Source: Luscinia megarhynchos
Taxonomy: Eukaryota > Chordata > Aves > Passeriformes > Turdidae
Assembly (NCBI GenBank): GCA_034336665.1
Contig: JAPFBE010000003.1
Coordinates: 64,833,352 to 64,897,351, forward strand
Direction: 5' to 3'
Length of the DNA: 64,000 bases
Positions within the stretch are counted from its first letter, which is position 1, and each line of letters opens with the position of its first letter. Shown in pieces: positions 13,307 through 28,415 of this stretch. The notes beneath the pieces are model-generated. The model ran no database searches. It had not been told where the DNA came from and saw nothing but the letters and a program-made list of their open reading frames with translations. The translations under genes were made by a program, and so were the position numbers.

Positions 13307-15507
13307 CTGCCAACAACATTGAATTTATTTTTGTGTAGGAAAAAGACACAGCAAAAGTTTTATTGCTCCTACACTCTTTCTTAGTCCATGGTATCTTTGT
13401 AATACATTGGTATCAAAATCTCTAATATTTTTTCAAACTACTAAAGGTCTAAAAGAGCTCTTGGCTGAAGAACCAATCAGAGAAGATGCAGTAACCACTT
13501 CACAGTCATTAGCTGCACCACTTCATCATATTTTTTGATGCAATTATACTCTCACAGTTCAAGGTGGTGTAATTGTGTTTTTCTGACCACCCTGTGAAGC
13601 TGGAGGGCTTCTTGGTTTACCCAGATCCATTCAAATACTCCATTAGCTTGTGTAGGAGCAGCAGGGGGCAACTTGCACAGACCTGACTCTGTGAGTTGAA
13701 GGATAACTCTGAAAAAGGAGGTTTCTTCTGCACACAGGAACCACATTTTGTGTCAGGCACAGACAGAAGCAAGAGCACCTTCTGCAGTCCTCTAGAGGAC
13801 CTTATAATATGGAAATAAAAAAATCAAAATAGAGCACCAGATCTGCTCATTGCAGTAATGAAATTGCTGTAGTTGACTCTAAGGCAAAATGTATTAATGG
13901 TGAAAAAGTAGCTTTAGTAATTTTTAGGGTGGGAATTAGAAAGATGAGGGGGACATTTGACCAACAAAGGAGTTTCCCAGGTGGCTTTGTGCTCCCAATG
14001 GAGGTCTTTGCCTTTAAGGAGAGGAGACAGTTGTGTAGTTTGGATTCACTTTTTTCCCTCATCTGAAAGCTGACACTGGTGGCTGCCCAGTTTCTCCTCA
14101 CAGTGAACCCTGAGGCAGTTTTCCTAGCAAAGATGCAGTAAATGCTGAAAACAGATTTATCTAAATCCCTTTTGGAAGTATATAGCTGGTTTTTGGAGGT
14201 CTAGTGCCAAACTACAGACTGACTCTGCTTGGTCTTTTGCTTGTCGGACATATCAGCATCTCTTTGAGTAAGCAATATCTTGCTCTGAAAATTTGATACT
14301 TAAAACCATTTTGTTTTTACTGAACTTAAATAAAGAGAAATCCTTAAAATTTATGCTGAAAACACACCTTTAGCTATTTGTGATAATGTTTGCTCTTCTA
14401 TCTGCTAAAGATTCAATGAGCATTGACCATTTTTTGCTCAGGAGTGAAGAAAGGGGAGAAAATCAGATTTCAGACTATCTCTAATTCCTTTGAGAAGTGT
14501 ACATCAACTCTGCCTCTCTTTTTCAGGAGGTTTAGTATCAGAAACTTGTTCAGGTTGCTTTCCTGTAATACTGATGTACCAGCTGATATGCATCTAGTCA
14601 GCCTTCTCTGAGCAGGAGCAAGAGTTGGAGAGAAAATAATTTTTTTAAAAAAACAAGCTTTTTAACTTGTTTTGCTTGGCCAAAGAAGATTGTGTGATCA
14701 CAGTGTGTGACCGTGTGTTCCTCGTAGTTAATCTAAGAACACTGCAGTTATTAGGAAGTGACTGTGCTGGGCTTGTAAAGGCTGTCTCTGCTTCCTGAAA
14801 AGCATCTTGAAGCAGCACTGCTGGTTTGTCACTACATCCCTCCAGTGTCCCTCCAGGTTCAGCCAGATGATGAGAACAGTAGTTAAGGTGATGCAGAGGG
14901 GGGAGTAAAGAAAAGCAAAATTTGAGGCAGGAAGGAAAAGTAGAGAAAATAAATATATAAATAATTAAGGTTCTGGGCTTTTGGGAATTCCTTCTCAGGG
15001 AGGAAGAAGAATGCCATTGTTTCATCGGTCTGGGTTCTGAGCTCCTGATACTAAAGGTGAGCAAGAGGCAGAGCTGGGGAGCTGGGAAGCCAGTCACCTC
15101 TCCTGGGATTCAATGCAGCTAAACACTAGGTAGCTGCATGTAGCTGATTGCCTGGGACTGAACCATTCCCAGTAGATATCTTTCCCAGCAAATAAAACTT
15201 AGACCTACTGACAAAAGTAGGTGGTAGGTGTTTGGTTTGACTCAGTTGAAAGTGGATGTTTCGGATAGTTCATATGAATTATGCTCCAGAAATGTATAGT
15301 TTGTTTCTCTAAAGGCATCTATATGCCTGATACAGCTGTTCTTGTCTACATTTTGTTTTAAAAGTTGCTTTAAAAGCTTTTAGGATGGGATTAATTCTGC
15401 CTTATCGGAAAGGTCTAAAATCTCATCAGTTTGCATTATTTCTAGTCACTTTGTTTCTCCTGCTCCCGTGGCTTTCTCTAGCCTTTGGATAGCACATTCT
15501 CAAAAGC

Positions 15508-15835
15508 CATAGAATCAGAAATTTAGAAAAACCAGTCTAGAAGTCAGTGAATCAATCTCCCATCTAAGTGTGGGACTAACATTCCACATGCATTTTCTGG
15601 CATACCTGTCTAACAAGCCCCTTTAAAGCATGTGAAGAGGAAGAATCTGTATCGTCCCAAGACATTCTGTGCCAGTGGTAAACTCTTCTTACTGTTTCAC
15701 AGCTATCTTCCCCAGATTCCCTGGCTATAAATTAAATCCTTTACTACTTTTCTTATCTTTCACCATGGGAAGTAGATGATTCCCTTTTCTTTGAAAAAAT
15801 CTGTGGGCTCATCAATTTTCTTTTCTTTAGGCTGA
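15508..15835 (-). mobile_element. Ancient CR1/L3-like remnant (antisense)
   Basis: The + strand begins CATAGAATCAGAAATTTAG and continues through phrases resembling an inverted old CR1-clade 3' end, such as ATTCTGTGCCAGTGGTAAAC and TAAATTAAATCCTTTACTAC. The similarity is weak and recalled by eye rather than by alignment. No coding frame survives. Confidence 0.45.
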
Positions 15836-18800
15836 ACAATTAAGTCAGCTTTGCTTTGACTTGAGGCTCAAACCTGCCCTTGAATGAGGGTGTGTGTTCC
15901 TTCTTTATATCATCTCCCTTCTCTGTTTTATGTCTTTCAGGAAGAGGAATTGCATATCCCCTTGGCAATCAGCTAAGAAAAGTCAGTTAATTAGGGATAT
16001 GTCAAAGAGGAAAAAAAACAAGCAGTCCTCACTATACATTGCAGTTTCTTCCCTGCCTGGATGTACGGATGGTTTTCATGCTAAACATACTGTTTATTGC
16101 ATGAAATGCAGAAACAGTAGGCACCATCCCCATCATGATTCCTAGCAGTCATCTCTATATCTGACATGATCAATAGATACAATAGCCACACACACTTCCA
16201 TCATGAGAGCTGCAGATGGGACACAAGGATGTATGTGGGTGACCATAAAAGTAAGAAGTAAACACTCCTTGTTCGTCAAAGATCAGTGGTGATGCTATTT
16301 TCATAGAAAGTTTTTATGGGCTATGTAAGCACAAAAGCATTACATTAATGAAGCACACATTACAGCAGCTTGTAAGAAGAAAAATTCCTCAGTGTAGAGT
16401 GTGGCAGTGACTGCTTCAGGCATTGTTAGCTTGCAGTTTTGGAAACTCTCCCAGAAATCCCAGGTTTTCTTTAACTGATGGATGGTTGTTCAGTTTTCAA
16501 AGAAGAGGTCAGAGGATGCCTTTCAATAGCCCTTAGCTGTGTGTTGGCAAAGATTAAGGTTTAAGGGCCACTCTCACAAAACTATTTGAAATCAGCTATT
16601 ATTTTTAGGCACCTAAATAGGATTTTGCAATGTGAGTAACTCATGAGATTTGCCCTAATTCAGAACATCTCCATTGCTTATACAGATACTTCTTTCTCAA
16701 CACTGTAAAATTATAAAGTTTTGAGGCTGGCAGTATCTGACTATATTTTTTAAAATTAAATTATTTTTTATGTTCTCTTAATGTTTTCTGAGTGCTTTGG
16801 AACCTTGAGAGTTTCACAGAGAGTATTGCAGACTTCATCACGTACTGAGGTGCATCATGTACAAAAGCTGCAATCTCAGCTGGCCAAAGCCAGTGTCTCT
16901 GCCTCCAAGCAGAGTGTAATCAATATAGAATGTCTGGATGTGAAAACAACTGCAGATTGCTTGTCAAAAGCACATATTACTGTTATGGAAACAATGAGGA
17001 GAATGACTGTTTTAGGGGAAAATTAAGATTGGAACTTTGAAACCTAATTTCACTTTGACTTTGCTGGCCTGTGTTAGTCCTCAGCTCAATATCTCTGTGC
17101 CAGCAGTGTTACTGCTTCATCTTGCCAGCAGCAGAGAACTTGCCAGGAAAATCTGAGTCCTGTGGAGTCTGCACACACGTGCGTGTGTGGATGGAGGCAT
17201 GCACACCCATCTGATCCAGTAACTGTGGCCGAGGTCAGGGGTATCGTGTTTATCCCTCCTAATAGCTGTCATGTTTCTGCAACCTTCATTAATCTGCCCT
17301 TCCTAAAAGAGGCAGGAAGGGGAAATTGGTTATAGTCCTCATCCACCCTGATTTATAGGACAGAGACTGATGTGTTAAGCAGCTTTTGGCTGGACTTAGG
17401 AGTGGAGAGCATGCTGGCTGACTTACTCTGCCCTCATCCAAAACTCGTGCTTTGGCAGTTGGGAAGTAATGGTGGGTTCTGGGGACTTTGAGATACAACT
17501 TTGCTTTCAACAGAGGCATAAATATAAAGTGTTCCACTGCAGTGTGATATTTTCAAATGTCAACAACTGCTGGGCCTTGGAAACAGATATGCTGTGTATG
17601 AGGAAGAAACAAACTAAGGCAGGAGAGGCCAGACTCTGGCTGAATGGTTCAGAAAGGGAAGAAGGAAAGAAGTTGTTTTTCCAATGGCTTTGCATCCAAT
17701 GCCCCCTTGATCTTCCTACTCCAGGACCTTCATTTTCATCTCCACCCTCTCTTAGTGCCGTAGGCAGTTGCACAGTACCCTCAGCTCCCTCCTGTTTGGC
17801 ACGTCAGTGCTTGTCCTCATTCCCTTCCTCACAATAAGTGCATTGACAGGGTCTCTCTTTTATCCAGCAGTGGGACATTGCACAGCTTTCCCCAAAACTC
17901 TGAGCCCCTCACTGAGAGCACCTGTGCCCAGCTGTGCTGGAAGTAGCTCCCTCCCTAAGTCTGTGCAGCCCAGCTCAGCTCTGGCTGCCTGGAAGTGCTT
18001 GGCTGTACGGCAGTGTGTGAGTGACTCACTTGTTTCTGTTGTGTTAAACTCCTGAAAGGAGGATGCTGATCTGCAGTTAAATGCTCAGAGCAGGCTGTTA
18101 GTGTGACCGTCAGGTGGCTGTTAATATAATATCATGTGGCGTTCATTAAATAAAATCTGTAGTAGCGCTCGAGTCAAATGAGCCGCTCACATGAGAAATG
18201 CATTCACAGAACTTCAGATTTATTCTGTGCAGCATTTCTATTTTAATGTATGTCCTTGTTATAGGTGTGTTCTTGATTATAAAAGCCCACTTCTTTCTGT
18301 TGTCTGCAAATTTGCTTTTGTGTCTCACAGGTGTACTTACTTCAGACATTGCTTCTCACCTTTCTGCCTAACCATCTCGAGCAGAGAAAGCTTGGCAACT
18401 TAAATCATAAAAGCTTTGCTTCCCCCACAGCTGGCAGATTTATAGACATGAATAAGGGATGTTAGATCTTTCAAGAAGATGACATATATGCTTTCCAGTC
18501 CAGATTTACACTGAAATGCATGTATATTTGCACATTTATCACTTTTCATCCATGTTGCAGTGAGGAAGTTGCCTGTGTGTATAGCCAGGAAAAATTGTGG
18601 TCACTTACAGCTTACAAAACCAGCCATTGAAATTGGCCAAACTGTAAAACTGCAGTTAATGCTAATTCATTCTGCTCACTGAACCAAGTGTTCCTCAATA
18701 TGTTTTCTGCAGTGTTTGCTTCCCCTGATGTCTGTTAAAAATAGCATGAATGAAATGCTATCCAATAAACTAGGACTAGTGGAAATTCCTGTTTCATTTG

Positions 18801-21800
18801 TGTAATGAGAATAATGAGCACAATATGATCTGCATATTCCTTTAACCTTTTTCAGAGGTAAAGCTGATTTTGGGTATAAAAGTGCTAAAAAACTGCACCC
18901 AAAAATATCAAGGATTTCTTCAATAATATTTACTTAGAATAGACTGTATTTATGTTGGGAATTTATAAAACTTTGGCTTATTTTGAAGAAAAGAGAAATT
19001 GTTGTTAAACATTGTCAGTACCCTTATCTAATGTACAAGGGAATTTAATTATAACTGCTAATGTTATTAAATAGTAAATAAGAGAGTAGACTGAATATTT
19101 ATTGGTTTTCAATAGCTTGACATTTTTTGCTCTTTCATTTTTTCTTGTAACTTCTTGAATATTAGGATAAATCAGGTGATCCATGAGAACATTTTTCTTA
19201 CAGAACATTTTGCGCTATTTTCTCAAACTGTGAACATATCAGTCGTACATGCAAATGCAGAAAGTGCAATTACAACATTTATGACCCCTTTCTAAACAAA
19301 TTTTCAGTTCTGGGGAATAAGCACACGAATTTGATACAATAGGGTAGATCTTGGCACTCAAGCTTTTACTTTGACTGTCTCATACCTATTCTTTTGCTAT
19401 GGAAGTTTTTATTTTGCAGCCTTTGATATTCCAGTTTGTTTAATATTCTATTTGAGGTCACAGGTTCAGTTTTTACCTTGTGTGTTCAGTCTGATCCTCA
19501 GAAGATGGTAGCTTCCAAAATACCAGCTTACTTTCAGTTCTTTTTTTGGAGAGACTCTTTGTTTTACTTTTCCAGTTCTAGTGATGATGGAAGTAGAAGA
19601 TAGTAGCTGTATATCATAACCTCCACCACCAATTTTGTTGGGTAGTTTGGTGAAGAGCATAGAGAATTTTCACATCAGAGATGTTTAGAAATTACCTTTT
19701 CTATACGTTTATCTTTGTGCTTTTCTTGTGTTATTAATTAGTCAGGTTAAATGGAGAATACAGTGTTGGTAAGTTGGCCAGTACATTTGTACTTTTCACA
19801 GTTTGCAGATACTTTATAATTCTGGGAGCTATTAGAATCTGATCCATTTCTGGAACAGTGTTCTGTTGCAGGAGATCCTTTGGGTGAGCAACATAGTCCC
19901 ATTAGAAATTTGTATGCACAGCTTTGAGATGAACAGTTCTTCTGGCATCAGAGCTGCATCATCCAGCCTGATGAACCTGAGCAAACTGTGCCAGCTGCTG
20001 AAGTGTATTAGGATGTGCCCTGGAGACCTGCCTGTGTGTTGGGTGGCATGGTGGTACCAGAGATTCTGTATGGAGATGAGGCCCACCAACAGTAAAATTG
20101 GACTGGCTTGCTAAATTAACCACTTTAATTCTCTGCTTTTCATTATAGATGCAGGCCCTGTACCTGGAGTTTTGTCATGTCTTTGAATAAGTATGTGCAC
20201 CCTTTTTTTTTAGTGCCAGAGCTGTCCAGATACATTTGTACTGGCAAAATATTTTGAAAAGAGCATAATTATTCAAAATCCGAAGTTACTCAGCTTTTAG
20301 AAAGCAAAAACGTTCTGAAGGCATATGAGGAAAAATGTCTTCATCCTTAATACTCATTAAAAACCTTCTTTTAAAGTCTTATCAAACATAAACGTCAGCA
20401 CAGCAGCAGAGAGAGAATCAAACACAACCTGGAAAATATTTCAAAGCAATAAAGTCAGTGAGTGGAGTACACCAGTGCTAGATATTCATATTTATATAAT
20501 CATGCATATTCATTGATGTGGTGTGTATACAGACACAGATGTGCCAGTTATAAAGGCCAGTAGAAGAGTTCTGAATAATGGCTGTGTTGGTCTGTGCTGC
20601 AAAACTGGCGGCTCACAGTGTTGGCTGCAAGAGGGGTTTGCTGCTGTTATTGTCACATGCAGCCTACAGAAATTTCCTGTTGTAAACCTCAGAAGTCTTA
20701 CCTGACAGCTCAGGTTGCTTCTATGAACACTCACCAAATAAACATTTTGAGAGCATAGCTCTGGAGAGCTGGATGCTAATAATATACGTAAAATAATATA
20801 AGGCTGAGTAATCTTTAGGAATTCTCATGTTGCCATGGAATTGAACACCCGTAGGTGGTAGGTCATGGAGCTGTGATTTGACTTCTTTTTATTCTTCAGT
20901 CAGAGCTTCTTAAAGTTTTGTTCTAGTGGAATTGTAACCCTGGTTTTGTTTATTTTTTTCCTTTTGAAAGAAAATCTTCTAGGGACTTAAAATTTATTAA
21001 AGCAAGAAGGGTGCTGACATGAGATTTCATTCTTTCAAATGAAGGATCTGGCCCAAGGAAAGTTTGTAGAAGATTGCTAATTAGTCCTAATGGAGTGGAG
21101 AGTAGTTAAAAGACAAAAAAAAAATTAAGTTGCGTAGTCTTTTCTCTTACTCTGGAACAGAAAAGATAAATTTTATCTCAGCTGCTTAGAACTGCTAAGA
21201 TTGTCTAGCAAAAAAAAAAGAAGGCAACATACAGGATAAGGCAGTTTGTGATGAGGACACCAAGTTCAGGAAAAAAAATCACGGAAGAGAAAAAATTTGA
21301 TGAAACTTTATGCAAACTCTTTCTGTCTTAAACTGTACATGCTCTTTCTGTTCTGCAAGCACACATTGATGTGGGCAGAATAAGTAACTACAGAAAAAGA
21401 AATAGATTTATATTTCATTTACTGTATTTATTGATGTGTGCTGCGGGGCTTTAAGGTAGGTGATATTCTTTTCTGCTTAAAAATATAAATTGGGAAACCA
21501 TGGGAAATATACAACAGGGAGCCTAACTTTGGGATCAAGTAAATGCTTGAAATTGACTTTAAAAATGGGAGTTTTAAAGTTAATACATAAGCACTTAATA
21601 ATAAGGACAAACCTGCATAAATAAAACAAGATACTTTTTAAAAAATCACTTTGGGGAGTACTTCTCTCCTGAGATTCTGGTGGAAGTCTTCTGGGATCAT
21701 AGCTCAGACTGCATGCAGACAGATAGCTGTGATAGCTCTTAGCAGTCAGAGAAATTCTAGCATATTATGAGGTGCATTATACTTCCTAGATGCATATTAC

Positions 21801-24239
21801 AGGCAAAATGCTACTAGTGCTAACTAGAAACATTTATTTATTTAGATTTAGTGCTGTTAAAAATAACAACATTACAAAAAAGAGCTGTCTTAGGAAGAGG
21901 ATTAGATTTTGTAATCATATATTGATTTCATTTGTGTTGACCAGAAAACTAAACTGGCCCAATAATTAAACATTTCATTACATTAAGAGGGAGAAATTTG
22001 AAAATTCAAAAGAATTAGTCAGTGAAGTTGATTAGACTTAAGAGTTTGGAGACTTGAACTTTGGAGGAGATTTGGAATTTCAACCAAAAAGCAAGCCAAA
22101 AGCTGTCTTAGGTTTGCATCTGTCCAAAATATATTGGTAATGGTCCAAAGTTCAACTGGCAGAAAATGGAAAACCTAAAAAGAATCGCTTAGTAAAGATG
22201 TCTATACCAAAATTAGCAAGGAAATAGTCATGTAGTCACATTTGCAAAACTTATACTTATTTTAAGTAAAGGTTTTACCCATATGTGGAGATTAAAAAAA
22301 CTACAAAAAACAAACAATCACAAACTGAGGTCATGATACAGTGTAGTAATGACAGATCTATTATTTCAATTGTTTGGCTTCTATATTAAGCAAAAAATAA
22401 AACACATCATGAGGGAGAAGCCCTTTTTCTAATCAGAATCTTTGGAGAGACGCAAATGACTGTCCCAGAGAAGAAGGCAGAAGTTGAGTCAGTTGCAAAG
22501 TGTATCATGTACAAGTAAAACCTGTCACTGTTCAAGAAAAAAATGAGTTTGTACAGGCTATTAAGACAGTAATAGCAATTAGTGCTCTGCACCTTCCTGT
22601 GAAGCAGAACCCCTCATATCAGTAAAGCTTGTCTACCAGTTTTTGTTGACCTGACTTTCCGTATTGAATAATCTCTTTGAGTTTTCAGAGAGGACATCAG
22701 CCTATGAATAAACTCACATGCAAACTTCAAAATGCTCCTCTGACCAGTCTCTGAGCAATGCTGTAGTACACAGAATGAAAGATGGTTTCATGGGCTATTT
22801 CTGACCCGATGTGCATTTTCAATCTGCAGTCATTTAAACTTTCTCAGAAGAAAAAAACCCTGTCACTGGGACTTTACACACCTCAGTAAGTGTTGTGGTG
22901 TGAGCAGATGTTCTTAGTAAAGCCACATTTTCCAGATATCCCACTGTTAGCCTATTGCCAGGATGACTCAGCTTGTTTACTTTAGTTTTATCTAAATAAT
23001 TATAGTAAAATGTAATTGCCTGAACCAGATAGCATTCAAGGAGAACCCATTAATATTAGAGGCAAAAGCTGCCTAGGGATTTTTAAATTAGAGACAGCTC
23101 TGGAGTCCTTGGCATTTTTTAACTTGGGAGACTTAATTTCTGGGTTTCCTGTTGATAGGTAAAGCAATGTTGCGATAAGTCTGCTCGGTGCTGTCGTGGA
23201 GGTTGAAGAAGCAAAAATGTGGGTGGTCTGAAAACTGTGTGTGCCTGTAGATGGCAGGTGGGTTTTGTTGCCCACCTTGCAGCACAGCTCATGGTGTGAG
23301 GCATGAGGGTCCAGGTGTGAATATTGGTTTAACATCAGCATATAAAAGTGCTTTTGCTTTAGTAAGAGTGCTGTCTTTAATTGTTCAGTGTGTGGGGATT
23401 CTTCTGCTAAACGTAACTGTTGAGAAGATCCATACTGTAGTTAGTTTGAATCTCCAGTTTGGCCTTTTTTCCTGTATCCATTTGTAGATTCCTTAGGCTC
23501 TTGTTGGTTTGATATTTCTCTGAAAATTGCAGCTCAATGTTTTTTTCTTATGCGTGTGAAAATTTGATAAAAACATTCAACCCCACTAATATTTGACATT
23601 GAAAATATTTTTTTAGGACCTCCCAAGTATTATTACTTTAAGAAGCCATTACAATACCAGGTGGTTTAATTTTTTTAGACAACATAACTTTATGATTTTG
23701 TTCTTTAAAAATTTCTGACTGCTAGCTTTTAATACTCTTATTACAGGCAGATTTGAGATGCTAACTAGAAAAAAATCAGCCTATAATATTTTCTATTCCT
23801 TGAGGAATGTTAAATAACTTTATGTGCTGCAGAAGAGCCAGTGTGTGCCTCTTTAACTTTCTTTAAAACCAGACCTACTGCAGCAGACACTTACATAACA
23901 GCTTGTGTTTAAATGGAACAAAAATACAGCTTTTATAACTCCTTCTCTTTTTTTAATCAATTTTTTAAAAGTTTCGTCTCCTTTTCCTACCCCTTACAAG
24001 CAATCTACACCTACTTACATGTTCCTGCCAACCCAAACCAGATTCATACCAGTTACACATGTTAGAATTTGGAATAATTGCATTCTTTGGAGAAGTGTGA
24101 TTGGTCTAGATTAGGATACAGCTTTTTATAGGAAAGTCAGAGGCATGCTGTGAAAAGAGCCTACAGCTGCCTCCATAACACCCACACCTTCCCCACTGCC
24201 CTGGGATATAACACTCTCTTTCAAATGGATGATGGCCAG

Positions 24240-24259
24240 ATGGATGGATGGATGGATGA
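24240..24259. repeat. Short ATGG microsatellite
   Basis: Five tetramers of ATGG type, preceded by a few degenerate units from about 24224. Confidence 0.85.
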
Positions 24260-27200
24260 TATTTGATAAAGGACAAGATGAGAGGAAATCCTGCAGAAAA
24301 TGCAAAGTAAACGTGACAGTAGTTTCATAATAAGTACTGTAGGTGCACAGCAAGGTGGCACAGAACAGCCAACATTTTTGACAGGATTCTAAAATACCTG
24401 ATATTCTTGTCATGAACAAATCTGTAATTATAGCTTAAAGCCCTACACATGGATAGAGCTATATGAGGTACCAGAACCAATGACTTCCTGGTAGACAAAA
24501 ATAATCTGATTCTTTCTGGCACTGGTCCACATTTTCCACCTCCAAAACAAGTGTCCTGATATTTTGCACGCAGGAATGCAAGACACATGAAACTGAAAAG
24601 TTAGGAAGGAAGAAGTTGCATGTGTCTGCAGTCTAGTAATTAAGGACATGCATCAGGGAGAAAAAGCACTTCCATTCAGCTCTTTGCTTCCTAGGATAGT
24701 TTGCAGTGTCTGTATCCACCATCCCTTACAAGCAAGAATGCACATGCATTAAACATTAATCATCTGTTTAAGTAAGTGTCCTAATTGCCAGGTGATGGAA
24801 TGAAGCACCTTTGTGGGTGCTTGTGCTGGCCCCATTGACTGGCACAGCCATATCACGTGTCACTTTGTCACCTAGCTGGACCACAGTCTTGGGAATCTGC
24901 TTTGCATCTGTTAAACCACTTTGAGAGTGAAAGAACCTTACAACTCAAAAGTGACAATCCAGAGCCAGGAAGCTTCACTCTTTCTTAGGTTGCATCCATA
25001 AATATGCCATAGGCATATTACATATCATATATTACATTGCTTAATCACACTAGTACTTTTAGTTTTGTGTCTAGAGGTATCTTCATTCTTATTGTCAATG
25101 AACTTAGATATTTCACATACATTAAAGAAATGGTGATCTTCAGTTAGTACAGTGCCCGGTTCTTTTTTTGGGTTGTTTTTTTTTATTGAGAGCATGTGAG
25201 TGAAAAGAGAATTCATGGTTACTTTTACTTTTAAAACTGATTAAAGAATATCCTTCATACTGTGTAAAATAAATATTTTTCATATAAGTTCCTAAATCTT
25301 TTTCTGGAGTTTTATGATCTACCCATATAGTTCTCATTTCTCTGTGAGTCAGACAGTTGTTATCAGTGCTTTGTGAACCTATACCAAATTGAAAGTAATT
25401 TTTATTGGAAAAATAGAATAAAAGTATAGAAAAGTATAACTTGTAAATTACTTAAGAATTACCATGTTTCGCATCTTATGATCACATCTTGTGCAACAAG
25501 AATGTCACTACAGCAGTTATTTAACTGTTCTTAAACTCACTGGGACATTAACATTGCAAAGAAAGATTTCATTACAAGCTGATATTGTACACATAGTCCA
25601 ACAAGCTGTTGTAGATAATCTGAAGAAACTTGTGCCCTGAAGCACTGAAAAAAATTAAATTAAGAGTCCAAACCCGGTACAAATAGTGAACTGTTATTCC
25701 TTTTCTGCCTTGTGGCATTTAAATATATACTTTACTCTTCATCTCTCCATTTATGCCTAGTTTTCAGAATCTGGATCAGACTGAAAAATGCAGTGTGCAT
25801 TTAAATTTTCAGGAATTTTTTGGGCATGTGGCCTTGTTAAAAGACATGAAATTCTTGCTGTGTTGTACTTGTGTCTGGTAACTGACCTGAAGAGTGAAGT
25901 AGCTTTGGAAGGAGCCAAGCCTTTGTCAGTTAATGTTAGGGCTGAGAGTTTCATAAGGTGATTCATGAGTTGGCAGATCAGCAAACTCCTTATACATGAA
26001 CCATGGTTATTGATGAACTCTGGTGCTGAAAGTCTTATCAAGTGCTTTTTGTCTGGGCTAGAAGGTTTTCAATCATCAGGTGACCCCAGGATTTGTGGAG
26101 AACATGCTTTTTTTTTTGTCATCTCAATCCTTTTCCTGGGTCCTTCCTTAAACACAGTCTTCTTAGCCCCAAGGTTTGGTTCTAGCTGAGGTCAAAGGGA
26201 TTAACTCCCGTTGCAGAATTGCTGATGAAGATTTCTAGCTAAAATAATAATTTCCTTGATACTGTGTATTTCTGTGTTGCATTAGAAGTAAACCTAATGG
26301 ATAGATTTTTTTGGGATTGTGCATTCCTTGGATTTTTATTGCGTTGAATGCTAATGTAACTTGCATTGCATTGTTCATCTTCAGTGAGATAGAATGTTGA
26401 GTCTTGTTACTTATATGATGTCATTATTTCTGACTCTGAATTTGATCCAAGTGCTTATTAGGAATTTGGAACTTGCTATAGATGACAGACATTTACTGAT
26501 GGAGATACAATTATATCTACAATTGCTTGTAGTACAGTGGTACAACAGGTGTTCTTTGAATGGTTTAAAAGTAACTGGAGTTTATGGGTACAGTGCAAAA
26601 CAGGAATCTTTGTGAGATCAAATGGGATGTTCATATTTCTATGGTTCTTCTTTTTAAGGATAAGGGCAGATACTTCTAGCCCGAGATTGTACCAGACTAA
26701 TTTTCTCAAGATCTAATACACAAAATCATAGGATCTGAAAGACTATAGAGAAAATTGTAATTATTGTTTTTGTTTCAGTCCCTTTCATACCATTCCTTCA
26801 GAATGAATCCTGAGTTCCTTCATAATGCTGGAAATAGATAGGTCTTGTTACAACATGAAACCTGCATAAGAAAATTCAGTGATTGCTGTCAAGAAAAGAG
26901 AGGCATATATATTGTCAGTAATGGAAAATCTTCAGAGGATGTTTACCAGCAACCCTGTTTATGTTACTTTTTCAAATGATATTGCTGTGGTTGGATGTAA
27001 GTGAGGTTTCCTTTTTGAGATAAGTAGTCTTCTTTAAACTACAGGAATGTCATTGCTATCCCAGGATACTGACATACCTGTGGGGTGTTTTTGCTTTATC
27101 ACTGGAGGAGATAAGGAGGGCACACCTTCTCCAAACTCTCAAATGAATGGCAGCATACCAGTTATTTGTGATGCATTGCAATATCTATATCTGTGTTTTC

Positions 27201-27275
27201 ACGTTAGCTCTTCATATACTCTTTATATATTTGAATGGAGCAATGAATATGACTTTGTGATGAAGTTGTTCAAGA

Positions 27276-27310
27276 AATAATAGAATAGAATAGTTCAATA
27301 GGAAGGCTGT
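27276..27310 (-). mobile_element. Possible extreme 3' end of a CR1 (antisense)
   Basis: AATAGAATAGAATAGTTCAA followed by TAGGAAGG resembles the inverted tail of a CR1 copy, with the pentamer repeat followed by TTCAGTTGGAAGG. Nothing recognisable follows, so this would be a copy truncated to a few tens of bases, or a chance pentamer repeat. Confidence 0.3.
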
Positions 27311-28128
27311 GAACTTTCCTGCTTTCCTAAGAGATCAAGCTTCTGAAAAATTCTGCTTATATGGTAATTTTGGGGAAAAAAAGTCACCTGTAGACATAAT
27401 TTGAGAAAGAATGTCTGTGATTAATTAGATCATGGTGGTATGTTGGCTGTGGCAGAGATTTCAGATGAGCAGTTTTTCTCCTCAACAGATAACAGAGAAA
27501 ATTTCTTAGCATACTTACCTTTTAAGCACATAATGGATGCTTTCTGAATGACAATAGAACATAATTCTCCTTTAAATGGCCCAGAAGTCCCTTAAGAGAA
27601 GCTACCTTTTATCTGAATGCTTCCTAATGTTGCCTGTTCTTCCACAAGTATTCCTAACTTTGGTGGCCGATTTTCACCATGTTTTCCAGATCTTTTCTTG
27701 TCCTCCCACACACATATGAAATAGACTTTCTGGACTCATGCATAAGACTCAGGTCTCATATCTTTCTTCATTGATATTACTAAATTTCCTTCCAGTAATC
27801 CTGATGGTGCAGTTGGGTGGATGGGCAACAGAAAATAAGTGGTGATTAGTATGAGGGGAAAGTATTCTTCTCCTCCTTTTAAAATAACCTGCATGAATAT
27901 TTCTCAAAACTATTTAAAGCTGCTTTCATGTCTTTATCTTCCCTTTGGGAAAATAGTTCATGATGCTACACTGAGTTCACAATGTCTTTTTTAATGACAA
28001 TGATAGATTAAAATACCTTTACTCACACCCTGTACAAATTCAGGCAAACAGGACTATTGAATTAGACACTGGCTGTTTGATGCCAGTGTTTTACATGCAT
28101 GCCTGACATGAACCTTTGGAATCTTAGC

Positions 28129-28415
28129 ATCATAGAATAGTTTGGGTTGGAAAGAACCTTCAAAGCTCATCTAGTCCCACCCCCTCCTGCAAATGACCAG
28201 GGGTATCTTATACTAGATCAGGCTGCTCACAGTCCCATCCAGCCTGACCATGATTGTTTCCAGGGATGGAGCATCTACCACCTCTCTGGACAAGGTGTTC
28301 CAGGGTTTCACTAGCCTCATTGTAAAAAATATCTTCCTTATATCTAGTCTAAATCTACCTTCTTTTAGTTTAAAGTTCTTACATCCTACCCTCGCTTCTG
28401 TATGGCTCTGTCTAG
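28129..28415 (-). mobile_element. CR1 LINE, 3' fragment (antisense)
   Basis: The + strand starts ATCATAGAATAGTTTGGG then TTGGAAAGAACC, an inverted CR1 terminus. The minus strand encodes KLKEGRFRLDIRKIFFTMRL and then LSREVVDAPSLETI, the conserved C-terminal block of CR1 ORF2, open over about 60 residues. It is 5'-truncated at about 28415, before the reverse transcriptase. Confidence 0.9.

Noticed and set aside
14645..15097. 150-codon antisense frame
   Set aside because: No domain or motif recognised; Ser/Leu/Thr-rich composition as expected from pyrimidine-rich antisense DNA; no supporting signals.
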